Part shown: in pieces, positions 31,523 to 41,154 of the stretch | How positions within the stretch are numbered: the stretch's first letter is position 1 | Layout of the letters: each line of letters begins with the position of its first letter | Program-made: the position numbers and the translations under genes | Notes under the pieces: model-generated | What the model was told of the DNA's origin: nothing | Database searches by the model: none | Seen by the model: the letters and a program-made list of their open reading frames with translations, nothing else | NCBI GenBank assembly: GCA_963811225.1 | Contig: CAWEQO010000012.1 | Location: 751,730-815,729 of the forward strand | DNA length: 64,000 nt | Direction of reading: 5' to 3' | DNA from: CAWEQO01 sp963811225 | Lineage (GTDB): Bacteria; Chloroflexota; Anaerolineae; Anaerolineales; Anaerolineaceae

Positions 31523-33559
31523 ATGAAACAAAAATTTCAGATCTTGCTGGCCCTCTTTGTAATTCTGAGCCTGATGCTTGTGGCGGTGCCAGGCGGTACC
31601 GTCAAAGCCCAAGAGTCGCGTAATCTGGTCATCCTTGGCACGAGCGATATCCACGGCAACGTCGATAACTACGATTACTACACAGACAGTGTCCCAACTG
31701 GTTCGTCGGCGCGCGGCTTGACCAAGGTCATGACCTATGTCAAGGGCGTGCTCGCCGAAAACCCCGATAACACCCTCCTGATCGACAACGGCGATACCAT
31801 TCAGGGCACGCCGCTCGTCTACTATTTTGGCGTGCTGCACCCCGAGCTGGCCCCCAATCCCATGGCAACTGTGATGAACGCCATGGGATTTGTGTCTGCC
31901 ACGGTCGGCAACCACGAGTTCAACTACGGCCCTGGGGTCTTCAAACGCTATCAAGACGCTGCCGACTTCCCGCTGCTCTCGGCCAACGTGACCGGCTGCC
32001 AGGATTACACCTTCACGCCCTACATCATTAAGGATGTCAACGGCGTGCAGGTAGGCATCCTCGGCCTGACCCCGCCTGCAGTTAAATACTGGGAGCGCCC
32101 CGAGAACATCACCGGCTGCGTGTTTGGAGACGCAATGGACGCGGCCAACCACTACGTGCCGATCATGAAAGCCGAAGGTGCAGATGTTATCGTCGTGGCG
32201 GCTCATACCGGACTGGACGACACCTACGGCTACGGGCGTGAAGAGAACTTCGCCAGATTCCTGGCCGAAGAAGTCCCCGGCATCGATGTGATCCTGGCCG
32301 GCCATGCCCATGCGAATGTTTCTGGGCAGTTCATCAATGGCGTTCTGATCACAGAGCCCAACTACCACACCCGCAACCTCTCCGACATCCGCATTACAGT
32401 GACCGGTGAAGGCAGCGATTGGGCGGTAACGAGCAAGTCCTCATCCACTCCAGCGATGGGCCCCTACGCCGAAGACCCCGACATTCTGGCGATCACCGGG
32501 CCTTACCATGACGTCACGGTGGAATACATCAACACCCCAATCGGCGAAGCCCTGGATGACTTCCCCGGTGGGTTTATGGCACGCGTCGCTGACGGCCCAA
32601 TGGCCGATCTGATCAACCAGGTCCAGATGGATGCCGCCGCCGAAGCCGGTTTCCCGGTGGAAGCCTCGCTGGCAGCGCTGTTCACCAATCAGGCTCAGAT
32701 CATGAAAGGCCCCATTAAGCTCAAGGATGCCTACGCAGTCTACATCTACGACAACACCTTGTATGTCATTGAAGCCACCGGCCAGATGATCAAGGACGAG
32801 ATCGAGTGGACCGCTAATTACTTCAACGAGTATGCCTATGGGCCGGAAGGTGTCACGGTAAACAGCACAGTCCGTGACTATAACTACGACCTCTGGTCCG
32901 GCATCGACTATAAGATCGACGTGACCCGGCCGGTTGGCGACCGCGTGGTCGAGCTGACCTTGAACGGCCAGCCGCTGGCCATGGACCAGGTGGTGAATGT
33001 GGCGCTCAACAACTACCGCGCCACCGGCAAATTCCCCACCGCTGCCAAGCTCTACCAATCTACGGTGGAAGTGCGCGAGCTGGTCACAAACTGGATCATT
33101 GCCAACAGCCCGATCTCGGCCAGTGACGTCTACGATCATAACTTCGATCTGCTGCCGCCGGTCAACACCTGGCTGCCCGAAATGGCTGACCAACCTGTCG
33201 ACCGCACTGATTTCACCGATCTGCTCTGGACCGGTTACAACGATTCGGTCTCCGGCAGTATGGTTGTCCCCGGCCAAAAGAAACTGGGCGACAAACTCGA
33301 CCGCGAGAGCGGCCTTTACCTGCTGGTGGAAGGCGCTCTGGGTGGTACCGGCAATATCCAACCTACCATGACCGTGCTGAAACCCTATGCCGACAAAGCG
33401 GGCGTGCTCGGTTGGGCCAAGGAGGCGGTGGTATTCGCCCTGCAGCAGTGCATCTTCCAGCCGGAAGGGAAGTGGCTGCTGCCGCGCCAAACGCTCACGA
33501 ATGCCGAAGCGTTGACCTGGGTGCGCGAAGCCAAGTTCCCTTTGGGCTGCACGCCCTGA
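31523..33559 (+). CDS. secreted 2',3'-cyclic-nucleotide 2'-phosphodiesterase / 5'-nucleotidase family protein
   Basis: 678 residues from an ATG preceded by AGGAG. A signal peptide (about 1-28, ending VKAQ) is followed by the calcineurin-like metallophosphatase domain: GTSDIHGNVDNYDYY, LIDNGDTIQGTPL, TVGNHEFNYG, AAHTG and ILAGHAHAN carry the metal ligands. The spacing and YDYY are closest to the CpdB group. The 5'-nucleotidase C-terminal domain follows (about 330-560), and the last 60 residues resemble part of an S-layer-homology repeat. Probable role: external scavenging of nucleotides for phosphate and nucleoside. Confidence 0.9.
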   Translation: MKQKFQILLALFVILSLMLVAVPGGTVKAQESRNLVILGTSDIHGNVDNYDYYTDSVPTGSSARGLTKVMTYVKGVLAENPDNTLLIDNGDTIQGTPLVYYFGVLHPELAPNPMATVMNAMGFVSATVGNHEFNYGPGVFKRYQDAADFPLLSANVTGCQDYTFTPYIIKDVNGVQVGILGLTPPAVKYWERPENITGCVFGDAMDAANHYVPIMKAEGADVIVVAAHTGLDDTYGYGREENFARFLAEEVPGIDVILAGHAHANVSGQFINGVLITEPNYHTRNLSDIRITVTGEGSDWAVTSKSSSTPAMGPYAEDPDILAITGPYHDVTVEYINTPIGEALDDFPGGFMARVADGPMADLINQVQMDAAAEAGFPVEASLAALFTNQAQIMKGPIKLKDAYAVYIYDNTLYVIEATGQMIKDEIEWTANYFNEYAYGPEGVTVNSTVRDYNYDLWSGIDYKIDVTRPVGDRVVELTLNGQPLAMDQVVNVALNNYRATGKFPTAAKLYQSTVEVRELVTNWIIANSPISASDVYDHNFDLLPPVNTWLPEMADQPVDRTDFTDLLWTGYNDSVSGSMVVPGQKKLGDKLDRESGLYLLVEGALGGTGNIQPTMTVLKPYADKAGVLGWAKEAVVFALQQCIFQPEGKWLLPRQTLTNAEALTWVREAKFPLGCTP

Positions 33560-33587
33560 TCGAAACCTCCGTTTTTAGAAAGTAACA

Positions 33588-33618
33588 AAACCGGGCGCAG
33601 ATGAACTGCGCCCGGTTT
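33588..33618 (+). terminator. terminator after the nucleotidase gene
   Basis: AAACCGGGCGCAG and CTGCGCCCGGTTT form a 13-bp stem around a 5-nt loop, 28 bp after the stop codon. Confidence 0.75.
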
Positions 33619-33667
33619 GCTGAATTTTCCCTCATTAACATCCGTATTTTGTATTAAAATCAAGCCC

Positions 33668-34207
33668 ATGCCTTATCACTTCACACCCCTCAACCGCGTA
33701 TACGCCGAAACCATCCTCACCTGGAAATACGACGGTCCGTACGCTTTCTATGATTATCATCAATCCAGCGACCACATCCTCAAAATGGACGCCTGGGGCA
33801 GTACGCTCTTCGCTGCCCTGGATGAATCCGGCAATCTGATCGGCGAGCTGACCATCGGCTTCCTCGATCAGGACGAGGAATGGGTGCCGCAAGCTGAGAT
33901 GGACGCCTGCCATCTGGACCATTGCATTCTCTGGATCGGCTTCGGCATGCGTCCCGACCTGACCGGGCACGGCCTCGGCCTGTCCTTCGTCAACGCCTGC
34001 GTCGATTTCTCTGTCCACATGGCCCGCGACCGCTACCGTTACTCTGGCGAGTACATTGGCCTGGGCGTGTACTGCTTCAATCAGCGCGCCATTAAGGTTT
34101 ACGAGCGCGCCGGTTTCATCAAATTTAAAGACAGCAGCTCTATCAAAAAGGGAGTCGAGTACAAAGCGCAACGCATGAAAAAACGCATCGACTGTGATAT
34201 CCATTGA
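33668..34207 (+). CDS. GNAT-family N-acetyltransferase
   Basis: 179 residues. The acetyl-CoA-binding motif A region is GMRPDLTGHGLGLSFVNA, with strand 4 before it (DHCILWIGFG), and motif B is GVYCFNQRAIKVYERAGF, typical of GNAT enzymes. The upstream open frame is not used; no clear Shine-Dalgarno is present at the ATG. The substrate is unknown. Its stop overlaps the start of the next gene (TTGA), so the two are coupled. Confidence 0.85.
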   Translation: MPYHFTPLNRVYAETILTWKYDGPYAFYDYHQSSDHILKMDAWGSTLFAALDESGNLIGELTIGFLDQDEEWVPQAEMDACHLDHCILWIGFGMRPDLTGHGLGLSFVNACVDFSVHMARDRYRYSGEYIGLGVYCFNQRAIKVYERAGFIKFKDSSSIKKGVEYKAQRMKKRIDCDIH

Positions 34208-35448
34208 AACCATCCAAGAATACCCAACCGCACCCCCAAAAAAATCTCGGGGCCAAAGGCCTGATCGTATTAATCGCCCTGTTGAGCGCTTTCGTCCCGC
34301 TCTCCACCGACCTCTACCTGCCTGCCCTGCCAACGATGGGCGCCTTTTTTAATGCCCCCGCCAACCAGATCAACCTGACCCTAACGGCTTTCTTCATCTT
34401 CTACGCCCTCGGGACCCTGTTTTGGGGGCCACTCAGCGACCGCTATGGACGCCGCCCGGTGCTGCTGGTGGGGATGTCGGTTTATGTCGTCGCCAGCGCC
34501 CTATGCGCCAATGCCTGGGACGTGGGCGCTCTGATCTTCTTCCGCGCCTTGCAGGCCGCCGGCGGCAGCGCTGCGGGTGCGGTTGCCACCGCCATCGTCA
34601 AGGACGTTTACACCGGCCGGCAGCGAGAATCGGTGCTGGCTATCGTCCAATCGATGGTGCTGATCTCCCCGGCGGTCGCACCGGTGCTGGGCGCCTTCCT
34701 GCTGACAGTTACCACCTGGCGCGGCGTATTCTGGGTGCTGTCCGGCATCGGCGTAGTAGCGCTGATCGGCAGTCTGGCCTTTCAGGAGACCATCGTCGAG
34801 TACAGCACGGGCGCACTGGTCCAATCCATCACCCGCCTGGGCAAGGTGCTCCAAAACCGGGGCTTCACCTTGCTGCTGATCCTGTTCTCGATCGGCAGCA
34901 TATCGGGCCTGGCCTATATCGCTTCGTCTACCTATATCTACCAGGACGGCTTCCACCTCAGCAGCCGCGCCTACAGCTACTACTTCTCCCTCAACGCCCT
35001 CGGCATGATCTCCGGCCCCATGATCTTCCTGCGCCTCTCACGCCGCCTGCATTCCGAGACCATCATCAAGGCCTGCTTCATGTCCATCGCCACGGCTGGT
35101 GTACTGATTGCGCTGTTCGGCAACCTGCAGCCCTGGGTCATGGCGCTGTGCATCCTGCCCTCTTCGATCGCCGGCAGCTGCATGCGCGCCCCGGCCGCAA
35201 ATCTGATGCTCGAACAGCAGCAGGGCGACACCGGCTCGGTCTCCTCTTTGATCGGCTGCACCGGCCTGCTCATGGGCAGCCTGGGAATGACCCTGATCTC
35301 GCTGGATTGGAGCAACACCATCGTCACCCTGGGTGTGATGACTTTCGCCACCGCTGCAACCAGCCTGCTCATGTGGCCCTTTGTGATCAAGAGGGCCGTC
35401 AGGCTCCCCGGGCCAAACCTAACTCTTCGGACGGAAGAGAGAATCTAA
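34204..35448 (+). CDS. Bcr/CflA-type multidrug efflux MFS transporter
   Basis: 414 residues starting at a TTG that overlaps the preceding stop. Twelve helices are expected. The N-terminal STDLYLPALPTM is the Bcr/CflA hallmark, and the MFS motif A is GPLSDRYGRRPVLL. FRALQAAGGSAAGAVATAIVKD and ISPAVAPVLGAFL also match the subfamily. It is a proton-driven exporter of drugs or small metabolites. The acetyltransferase encoded just upstream would fit a resistance or detoxification pair, but that is inference. Confidence 0.93.
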   Translation: MKPSKNTQPHPQKNLGAKGLIVLIALLSAFVPLSTDLYLPALPTMGAFFNAPANQINLTLTAFFIFYALGTLFWGPLSDRYGRRPVLLVGMSVYVVASALCANAWDVGALIFFRALQAAGGSAAGAVATAIVKDVYTGRQRESVLAIVQSMVLISPAVAPVLGAFLLTVTTWRGVFWVLSGIGVVALIGSLAFQETIVEYSTGALVQSITRLGKVLQNRGFTLLLILFSIGSISGLAYIASSTYIYQDGFHLSSRAYSYYFSLNALGMISGPMIFLRLSRRLHSETIIKACFMSIATAGVLIALFGNLQPWVMALCILPSSIAGSCMRAPAANLMLEQQQGDTGSVSSLIGCTGLLMGSLGMTLISLDWSNTIVTLGVMTFATAATSLLMWPFVIKRAVRLPGPNLTLRTEERI

Positions 35449-35452
35449 CCTA

Positions 35453-35491
35453 AAAAGAGCGGATCGCGCTCCGAGCGCGATCCGCTCTTTT
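35453..35491. terminator. bidirectional terminator between convergent MFS and cyclase genes
   Basis: Arms 35453-35470 and 35474-35491 are perfect 18-bp complements with AAAA and TTTT ends. Confidence 0.85.
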
Positions 35492-35538
35492 GGGGTACCT
35501 GTGAAATCCTTTTTCACTCCGGCAGCTCTTTTTCTTTT

Positions 35539-37272
35539 CTAACGCAGGCACTCCACTTCAAACACGACCACCGGCTCACGCTTGCCCTTCGCCAACACCG
35601 GCTCGACCGCAGTGGCCACCACCTGGTCGGCCACCTGCTGGTAGGTCTCCTGGCTGATCAGGATCTGCCCACCCCCGGTGCTCTCCTGGATACGCTTGGC
35701 AGTGTTCACGCAGTCACCGATGGCGGTGTAATCCAGGCGCTTTTCGGTGCCCACCAGCCCCAGCACGGCCTCGCCCACGTGAATACCGATCCCAAAGGTC
35801 AGTCGCTCCGCGGGCTGCAATTGTCGATGCAGTGCGTCGAGGTGGTCGCGGATTGCAACCGCCGCTCGCACCGCTCGCAAGGTATGGTCTGGCTGCAGCA
35901 CAGGCGCATTAAACCAGGCCATCACCGCATCCCCCAAGAACTTATCAATCGTGCCGCCCTCGTTTAACACCGCATTGGCTGCCATTGCCAGGTAGCGGTT
36001 CAGCACCGCCACCAATTCTTCCGGGGGCATGCCTTCCCCCAAGCTGGTGAAGCCACGGATATCTGCAAACAAGACGGTGATTTCGGCCCGCTGGCCGCCT
36101 AGCTGCAGCCGGTTCGGGTCCAACTGCTGGATCACAGCCGGGGACACCATGCGCTCGAACAGGCGGCGCTGCGCCTCCAGATGCTTCTTCTCGGTCAGGT
36201 CTTCCAACACAATGGCAAAACCTTGGTTGGTTTGCTGCAAGTCCTTCAATGGAGAAAGGCTCAGCCGCAGGTCGGTCTGGCCGCGCTCCGGCAGTTCCGG
36301 GCTGGTCTCCAACCCCAGGATGGGCTGCTTGGTGCGCCGCAGCATATCGAAGTAGGGCTTGAGCGTGGCAGCCAGCGGCGGAGCAATCTCCTCCAGCCTG
36401 CGCCCGATCACCTGCTGCTGGGTTTGGCCTAAGATCTCCTCGGCGGCGTGATTGCATAGGACGATCTTCTCTTCCACATCCGTGGTCAACACCCCGCTGG
36501 CCATCGAAGCAAAGACGTTGTCGGTCAAATTCTTCAGATCGGTGACTTCGACCAATGTCTGCCGGACCGATGCGAACAGGCGGGCGTTCTCAATCGCCAC
36601 TGCGGCCTGATCGGCGAAGGCGGAAAGCAAATCGCCTTCCCTGTTGGTAAACAATCCCGCCTTGACCCGGTTGTCGGCGTAAATTACCCCGGTCAGTTCA
36701 TCCTTCACTTTCAATGGCACGCACAGGACCGAACGCAAATTGTGCGCCACCACGCTTTTCTGGCTGTTAAAACGTGGGTCCTCGCGGGCGTTGGTGGTCA
36801 TCACCGGCTGCCCCGAAGCGACCACCCGATTGATCAGGCTGTAGCTAATGGCGAAATCAGCCGGAAGGACCAACTCTTTCTCCCAATTGCGCGCCACACG
36901 GATCGAAAGGTCACCGTTTTGCGAGCCCGGATCACGCAGCATCAGGAATCCACGCTCTGCGCGGGTGATCCAGATGATCGTGTCCATTACAGTCCGCAGC
37001 ACTTCATCCAGTTCCACGGAAGAGTTGACGAACGAGCCAATGCGGGCCAGGGAATGCAGCCGCTTCCGTTCTGCCTCCAACGCCACCACCGACTTGCGCA
37101 GCATCTGCAAGTTATCGCTCAGCTGGAAGACCCCCTCGTAGATCACCTTAGGGATCGAAGCCGGGCGGGTCTGCTCCAAAAACGACTGCATCTGCTCGGC
37201 AACGCCATTCAGATGGACTATTTTTTGGTCCAGAGCTTGGAAGGCAAGCGAGTCGGAAACATCCAGTTCCAT
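35539..37272 (-). CDS. class III adenylate/guanylate cyclase with GAF and PAS domains
   Basis: 577 residues, with no membrane segment. An N-terminal helical part is followed by a GAF domain (about 85-235, GVIYADNRVKAGLFTNREGDLL), a PAS domain (about 245-360, NVFASMASGVLTTD ... IVLCNHAAEEILG) and a C-terminal cyclase domain (about 385-575). The two metal Asp residues are in FADIRGFTSLGEG and FLGDAVMAWFNAP, and YTAIGDCVNTAKRI is the usual adenine-side motif. Makes a cyclic nucleotide in response to a small ligand or redox input. It is transcribed away from the transglutaminase-like gene's end. Confidence 0.92.
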   Translation of the reverse strand: MELDVSDSLAFQALDQKIVHLNGVAEQMQSFLEQTRPASIPKVIYEGVFQLSDNLQMLRKSVVALEAERKRLHSLARIGSFVNSSVELDEVLRTVMDTIIWITRAERGFLMLRDPGSQNGDLSIRVARNWEKELVLPADFAISYSLINRVVASGQPVMTTNAREDPRFNSQKSVVAHNLRSVLCVPLKVKDELTGVIYADNRVKAGLFTNREGDLLSAFADQAAVAIENARLFASVRQTLVEVTDLKNLTDNVFASMASGVLTTDVEEKIVLCNHAAEEILGQTQQQVIGRRLEEIAPPLAATLKPYFDMLRRTKQPILGLETSPELPERGQTDLRLSLSPLKDLQQTNQGFAIVLEDLTEKKHLEAQRRLFERMVSPAVIQQLDPNRLQLGGQRAEITVLFADIRGFTSLGEGMPPEELVAVLNRYLAMAANAVLNEGGTIDKFLGDAVMAWFNAPVLQPDHTLRAVRAAVAIRDHLDALHRQLQPAERLTFGIGIHVGEAVLGLVGTEKRLDYTAIGDCVNTAKRIQESTGGGQILISQETYQQVADQVVATAVEPVLAKGKREPVVVFEVECLR

Positions 37273-37359
37273 ACGGATATTCTTCTTTCTATGGGCGTTT
37301 CTGAAGGGGTGGTATTTTTCAGGTGAATATCCTGCAAGATATCGTCCTTCAAAAACTCC

Positions 37360-39687
37360 TTATTGAGATTCGGGAGATACGTTTAAAAATCGCCTTGAAA
37401 ATGAAGAGAAAACCAGTCGCCAGATATTGATGTATGCGTTGTGAGCAACTGTCAGATCATAGGTATGCAAGCTGTATTCGGCCCGGTGATATTCTTCTAA
37501 GATCGCCTTCGCCGGTTCGAACGCTTCCGGCACTAATTTTACCAGTGCAGCCATCCGTTCCGCCGGCGTTTCTCCCGTAGAAGTCTTATGGCCCAGCAGC
37601 CACAGCATCCAAGAGGTCCGCTCGAACATCCGCTCGATCTCCAGCATTTGCGTCTGCCGCACCCAGTACTGTAAGAAACCAGGTGTCTTCATCCCGCGCT
37701 TCATGATTGTCTCTTCGAGCATCACCGGGAAGGGCCTGCGCAGCCATTCAGGATGCATGCGCAGCCACAAGAAAATGAGCGCCGCACCGCCAAACATCAC
37801 CGTCGGGAAAATCCACCAGGGGAATTTCGGCGGTGCTGCGGCCGGCTCGGCGATTTCGATATCTTCGACTTCGTTCATTAAGTGGCCGCCCGGATCTCTC
37901 GGCCCGCCTTCTGAGGACGACAATGGGTTGGATGGCATGTAGCCCTCGCCCGCTGCGGCCTCGCCAACCGGCAGTTCGATCACCGGCTGAGCCGTGGTCG
38001 GCTCAAACTCCACCCATCCTGCGCCGGGGAAATACACTTCGGGCCAGGCGTGGCTGTCACTGACTCGCACCGTATAAGTGCCTGCAACTTCATCATACTG
38101 CCCCTGGGCGTATCCAATAGCAATGCGGGCCGGGATGCCAAGTGAGCGCAGCATCAAAACCTCGGCAGTCGCATAGTAATTGCAGTAGCCCTTCTTATAA
38201 TCAAGCAGGAACCACTCAACTACGTCCTGTCCGGAAGGCGGGTTCGGCACCGTCTTCTCGTAGGTGATGTTCTGGCGCAGGTACCTGGTAATCGCCATCG
38301 TCTGGTCATACGGCGTCTCTTCGCCGGCCACGATCTCCCGAGCAGTCTGTTGTACCCGCTCGGAGAAGTTGTCGGGCAGCGCAAGGTAGCGCTCTCGCAC
38401 CCATCCCGGATAATCCTGGCCGGCTTCCTCCAACTGATTGATCGTCGGTGAAGACACCCAAACGTTCGCCTTATACGTGTCGCCCGCCTGGAAAGGGGTA
38501 TTCGACAGTGCGCTGATTACGTCCAAATCTCCGTTGTCCAGCTCTTCCACAATCAGGCTGGCCGGCCGGTCAAGCGACAGCAGCATTGAGGGAACATAAG
38601 CCAGACGGGTCGTTCCCGAGCGCATACTGAAAGCCACGTCCGTTTTCCGGCGGCCCAAGAACACGGGATACTCCAGCGGCCATTGGTCCAGGGTGACATT
38701 GGCCATGGAGTCAACGGTGTTCTTCCATTCCTTACTGTCGAAAAAGTCGTAGCTGTAGCCGCGCCAGTAATAGCGGATGTCTTTGGGCGGCAGCGAGGGC
38801 TTCGCAGTGAACAGAACATCCTCACCCAGCACAGCCCCATTCCCAAGGCCCATGGTTGGGCTGAAGGTGTTACTGACATACATCACCGGATTGTTCAAGC
38901 CGCTGACCGCATTCGAGAAGCGGTTCTTCAAGCCCGACCAGGTGCTGGAAAATTTCGAATTGGCTTTTGTGTTAGGAGTGAGCGCCTCGAGCATAGAGGG
39001 TAGATTCCAGGCCAACAATACCAGGACCAGGCCGCCGATCAGCATGCTCCTCCCCAGACTGTAACCGGTCTCGAAATCGATCGACACGCCCTTCGCGATC
39101 CACTCCCGGCGTGAGTGCAAGAAATACATGCGTCCGAGCAGCAGCAGCGAGAACAGGGCGAATGCGCCACTGTAGATGTAGCGATTCGAGAGGAACGAGT
39201 GGTTGTAATCGACAACAAGAAGGGACAGGCCGGCCGCCATCAGCGGGATCCACGGTCTACCGTGGCGGGTGAACAAGTACCCGGCGGTTATGCCGATCAA
39301 CCAGAACAGCACGCCCATCAAGGCCAGGAATAAAATCGTATCCCTGTTGGGTTGGTTGTGGAAGAAGGCGCTGACCGAAGCCCAGATGCGCAGCATCGCT
39401 TGCGTCAGTCGACCGGGCCAGCCCAGCTCTGGATTAACGGTCGAGCTGATCTGCCAGGTGAGGAAAAACATGCTGTAGGCAGCAGCCATCCAGTAAACGA
39501 CTTTGCGCTCGAACAAGCTCAATCCCAGCAGAGCGCCAAGGATATACCCAATCGTCACCAATACATCGACGCGGGTCAGGTATTTCGTCCAATGGGTAAC
39601 CTCAAGCCGGAAAGCTGCCGTCCACAAACACAACAGGAGCAGCACGAACACGAACACATCCCACCAGCGATTGGTTTTGTTTTCCAT
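37360..39687 (-). CDS. TgpA-like transmembrane transglutaminase-like protein
   Basis: 775 residues. About seven N-terminal helices (to about 240) are followed by an external transglutaminase-like domain. The Cys is in KKGYCNYYATAEVLMLRSLG and the His in VSDSHAWPEVYFPG, then WVEFEPT with the Asp-equivalent position, completing a papain-like triad. A further helix at about 625-645 and a cytoplasmic DUF4129-like tail end the protein. The relatives of TgpA act at the cell surface, possibly on peptides or peptidoglycan. The ATG at 39687 is preferred over 39702. Confidence 0.88.
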   Translation of the reverse strand: MENKTNRWWDVFVFVLLLLCLWTAAFRLEVTHWTKYLTRVDVLVTIGYILGALLGLSLFERKVVYWMAAAYSMFFLTWQISSTVNPELGWPGRLTQAMLRIWASVSAFFHNQPNRDTILFLALMGVLFWLIGITAGYLFTRHGRPWIPLMAAGLSLLVVDYNHSFLSNRYIYSGAFALFSLLLLGRMYFLHSRREWIAKGVSIDFETGYSLGRSMLIGGLVLVLLAWNLPSMLEALTPNTKANSKFSSTWSGLKNRFSNAVSGLNNPVMYVSNTFSPTMGLGNGAVLGEDVLFTAKPSLPPKDIRYYWRGYSYDFFDSKEWKNTVDSMANVTLDQWPLEYPVFLGRRKTDVAFSMRSGTTRLAYVPSMLLSLDRPASLIVEELDNGDLDVISALSNTPFQAGDTYKANVWVSSPTINQLEEAGQDYPGWVRERYLALPDNFSERVQQTAREIVAGEETPYDQTMAITRYLRQNITYEKTVPNPPSGQDVVEWFLLDYKKGYCNYYATAEVLMLRSLGIPARIAIGYAQGQYDEVAGTYTVRVSDSHAWPEVYFPGAGWVEFEPTTAQPVIELPVGEAAAGEGYMPSNPLSSSEGGPRDPGGHLMNEVEDIEIAEPAAAPPKFPWWIFPTVMFGGAALIFLWLRMHPEWLRRPFPVMLEETIMKRGMKTPGFLQYWVRQTQMLEIERMFERTSWMLWLLGHKTSTGETPAERMAALVKLVPEAFEPAKAILEEYHRAEYSLHTYDLTVAHNAYINIWRLVFSSFSRRFLNVSPESQ

Positions 39688-39740
39688 TGTTTGAGTGTAC
39701 AATAAATAGGTTCCTCACGTCAATTATACTGGAGAGTGGT

Positions 39741-40766
39741 ATGGAATCACTACGAACATTGGAAATTGCAATTACCATTTTCTTCCAAAACCTGGGTGGT
39801 TGGCTGGTTCCGCCGATGCGTTTCTTCACCTTTCTGGGGCAGGAGGAGTTCTTCCTGTTGATCATGCCGGCCATCTACTGGTGCGTGAACGCCGTGCTTG
39901 GGCTGCGGGTGGGGGTGATGCTGATGATGGCAAACGCCGTCAACTTCTCCTTCAAGCTCGTCTCGCGCGGCCCGCGTCCCTTCTGGATCGAACCCCGCGT
40001 TCGGGCTTACTTGCACGAGTTTACGTTTGGTTTGCCCTCCGGCCATGCGGAAACCGCTGCCAGCGTGTGGGGGCTGCTGGCTGTGAGTGTGCGTAAGCGC
40101 TGGCTGAAGACCTTGCTGTTGCTGACCATCTTCTTCATCGGCCTGTCCCGCATCATCCTGGGCGTGCACTTCACCAGCGATGTGCTTGCCGGCTGGCTGC
40201 TCGGTGGGCTCACCATACTGATCTTCATCAAATTGGAAAAGCCGCTGTGGAACTGGCTCAAGCAGATGCCGCTCGGTCAACAATACATCGTCCTATTCTT
40301 GCTCTCCTTGCTGGTCGTCACCATCTCGCTGCTGCCGCTGCTGTGGATGGGCGGTTATCAGATGCCTGCCGAATGGCTGCAGAACGCCTTGAACGCTTTC
40401 CCGGATCAAACGGCCAACCCGATCGATCCGAGCGGCGCTTTCACGGTGGGCGGCACCCTGTTCGGCATGGCTGCTGGGGCCGCCTGGTTGTTCCAACGGC
40501 GCGGCGGGTTGAACGTATCCGGTTCGCTGCAGCAGCGCATTCTGCGCTACATCTTCGGGTTTGCCGGTATGATTTTAATCTACGCCGGGCTCGGATCAAT
40601 CTTCCCGCGTGACCCCAATCTGCTCAGCTACGCTCTACGCTTCTTGCGCTATGCGCTGATTGGGCTGTGGGTTTCGGCGTTTGCGCCGGTGCTCTTCGTC
40701 CAGTTTGGGCTGGCAGAACCTGTTTCGGAGCAATTCCGCTTCGAAATGCAAGAAAAGCGAATATAA
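39741..40766 (+). CDS. PAP2-family membrane phosphatase
   Basis: 341 residues from an ATG preceded by GGAGAG. The three phosphatase motifs are KLVSRGPRPFW (KxxxxxxRP type), PSGHAE and SRIILGVHFTSDVLAG (SRxxxxxHxxxD). Helices flank the motifs, and four extra C-terminal helices make the protein longer than a minimal PAP2. Probably dephosphorylates a lipid phosphate such as undecaprenyl diphosphate or phosphatidic acid. It is divergent from the transglutaminase-like gene, with only about 50 bp between starts. Confidence 0.9.
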   Translation: MESLRTLEIAITIFFQNLGGWLVPPMRFFTFLGQEEFFLLIMPAIYWCVNAVLGLRVGVMLMMANAVNFSFKLVSRGPRPFWIEPRVRAYLHEFTFGLPSGHAETAASVWGLLAVSVRKRWLKTLLLLTIFFIGLSRIILGVHFTSDVLAGWLLGGLTILIFIKLEKPLWNWLKQMPLGQQYIVLFLLSLLVVTISLLPLLWMGGYQMPAEWLQNALNAFPDQTANPIDPSGAFTVGGTLFGMAAGAAWLFQRRGGLNVSGSLQQRILRYIFGFAGMILIYAGLGSIFPRDPNLLSYALRFLRYALIGLWVSAFAPVLFVQFGLAEPVSEQFRFEMQEKRI

Positions 40767-40863
40767 TTCTACTAACAGCTTGACAGCGATGTTTTGCTGA
40801 GCGCAAGCGCCCGGCAAAATGTCACTGCCTTCAAAAAGCGTGCAATAAAAAAGGAGGAAATCG

Positions 40864-41094
40864 ATGGGCCGCTTTGGAAACTTTCTAATCGGTGTTGTTG
40901 CTGGCTATGCAGTTGGAGGGGGCATAGGAATCTTGCTCGCCCCGACATCCGGAAACCAGTTCCGGCAAAACATCGTCGAATACAAAGACCAGGTTACGGC
41001 GGACGTGAAAGCCGCCATGGAAGAAAGGCAGGACCAGCTCCGCAGGGAGCTTGCCTATCGTCGTTCACCCGACGTTCATCTTGAGAAAAGCTAG
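40864..41094 (+). CDS. YtxH-like small protein
   Basis: 76 residues with a perfect AAGGAGG site. The N-terminus GNFLIGVVAGYAVGGGIGILLAPTSG is the YtxH pattern (a Gly-rich membrane segment followed by LLAP-SG). An amphipathic, charged helix (VKAAMEERQDQLRRELA) follows. The family is small, membrane-linked and often stress-related; its biochemistry is unknown. A GC-rich hairpin follows at 41101. Confidence 0.8.
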   Translation: MGRFGNFLIGVVAGYAVGGGIGILLAPTSGNQFRQNIVEYKDQVTADVKAAMEERQDQLRRELAYRRSPDVHLEKS

Positions 41095-41100
41095 GCGTTC

Positions 41101-41120
41101 GGCGGGCCGAAAGGCCCGCC
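41101..41120 (+). terminator. GC-rich hairpin after ytxH-like gene
   Basis: GGCGGGCC-GAAA-GGCCCGCC, an 8-bp stem with a GNRA loop. It is followed by AATCCTTTCT rather than a clean T-run, so termination may be partial. Confidence 0.5.
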
Positions 41121-41154
41121 AATCCTTTCTATCCTTAAAATTGGACCCATACTT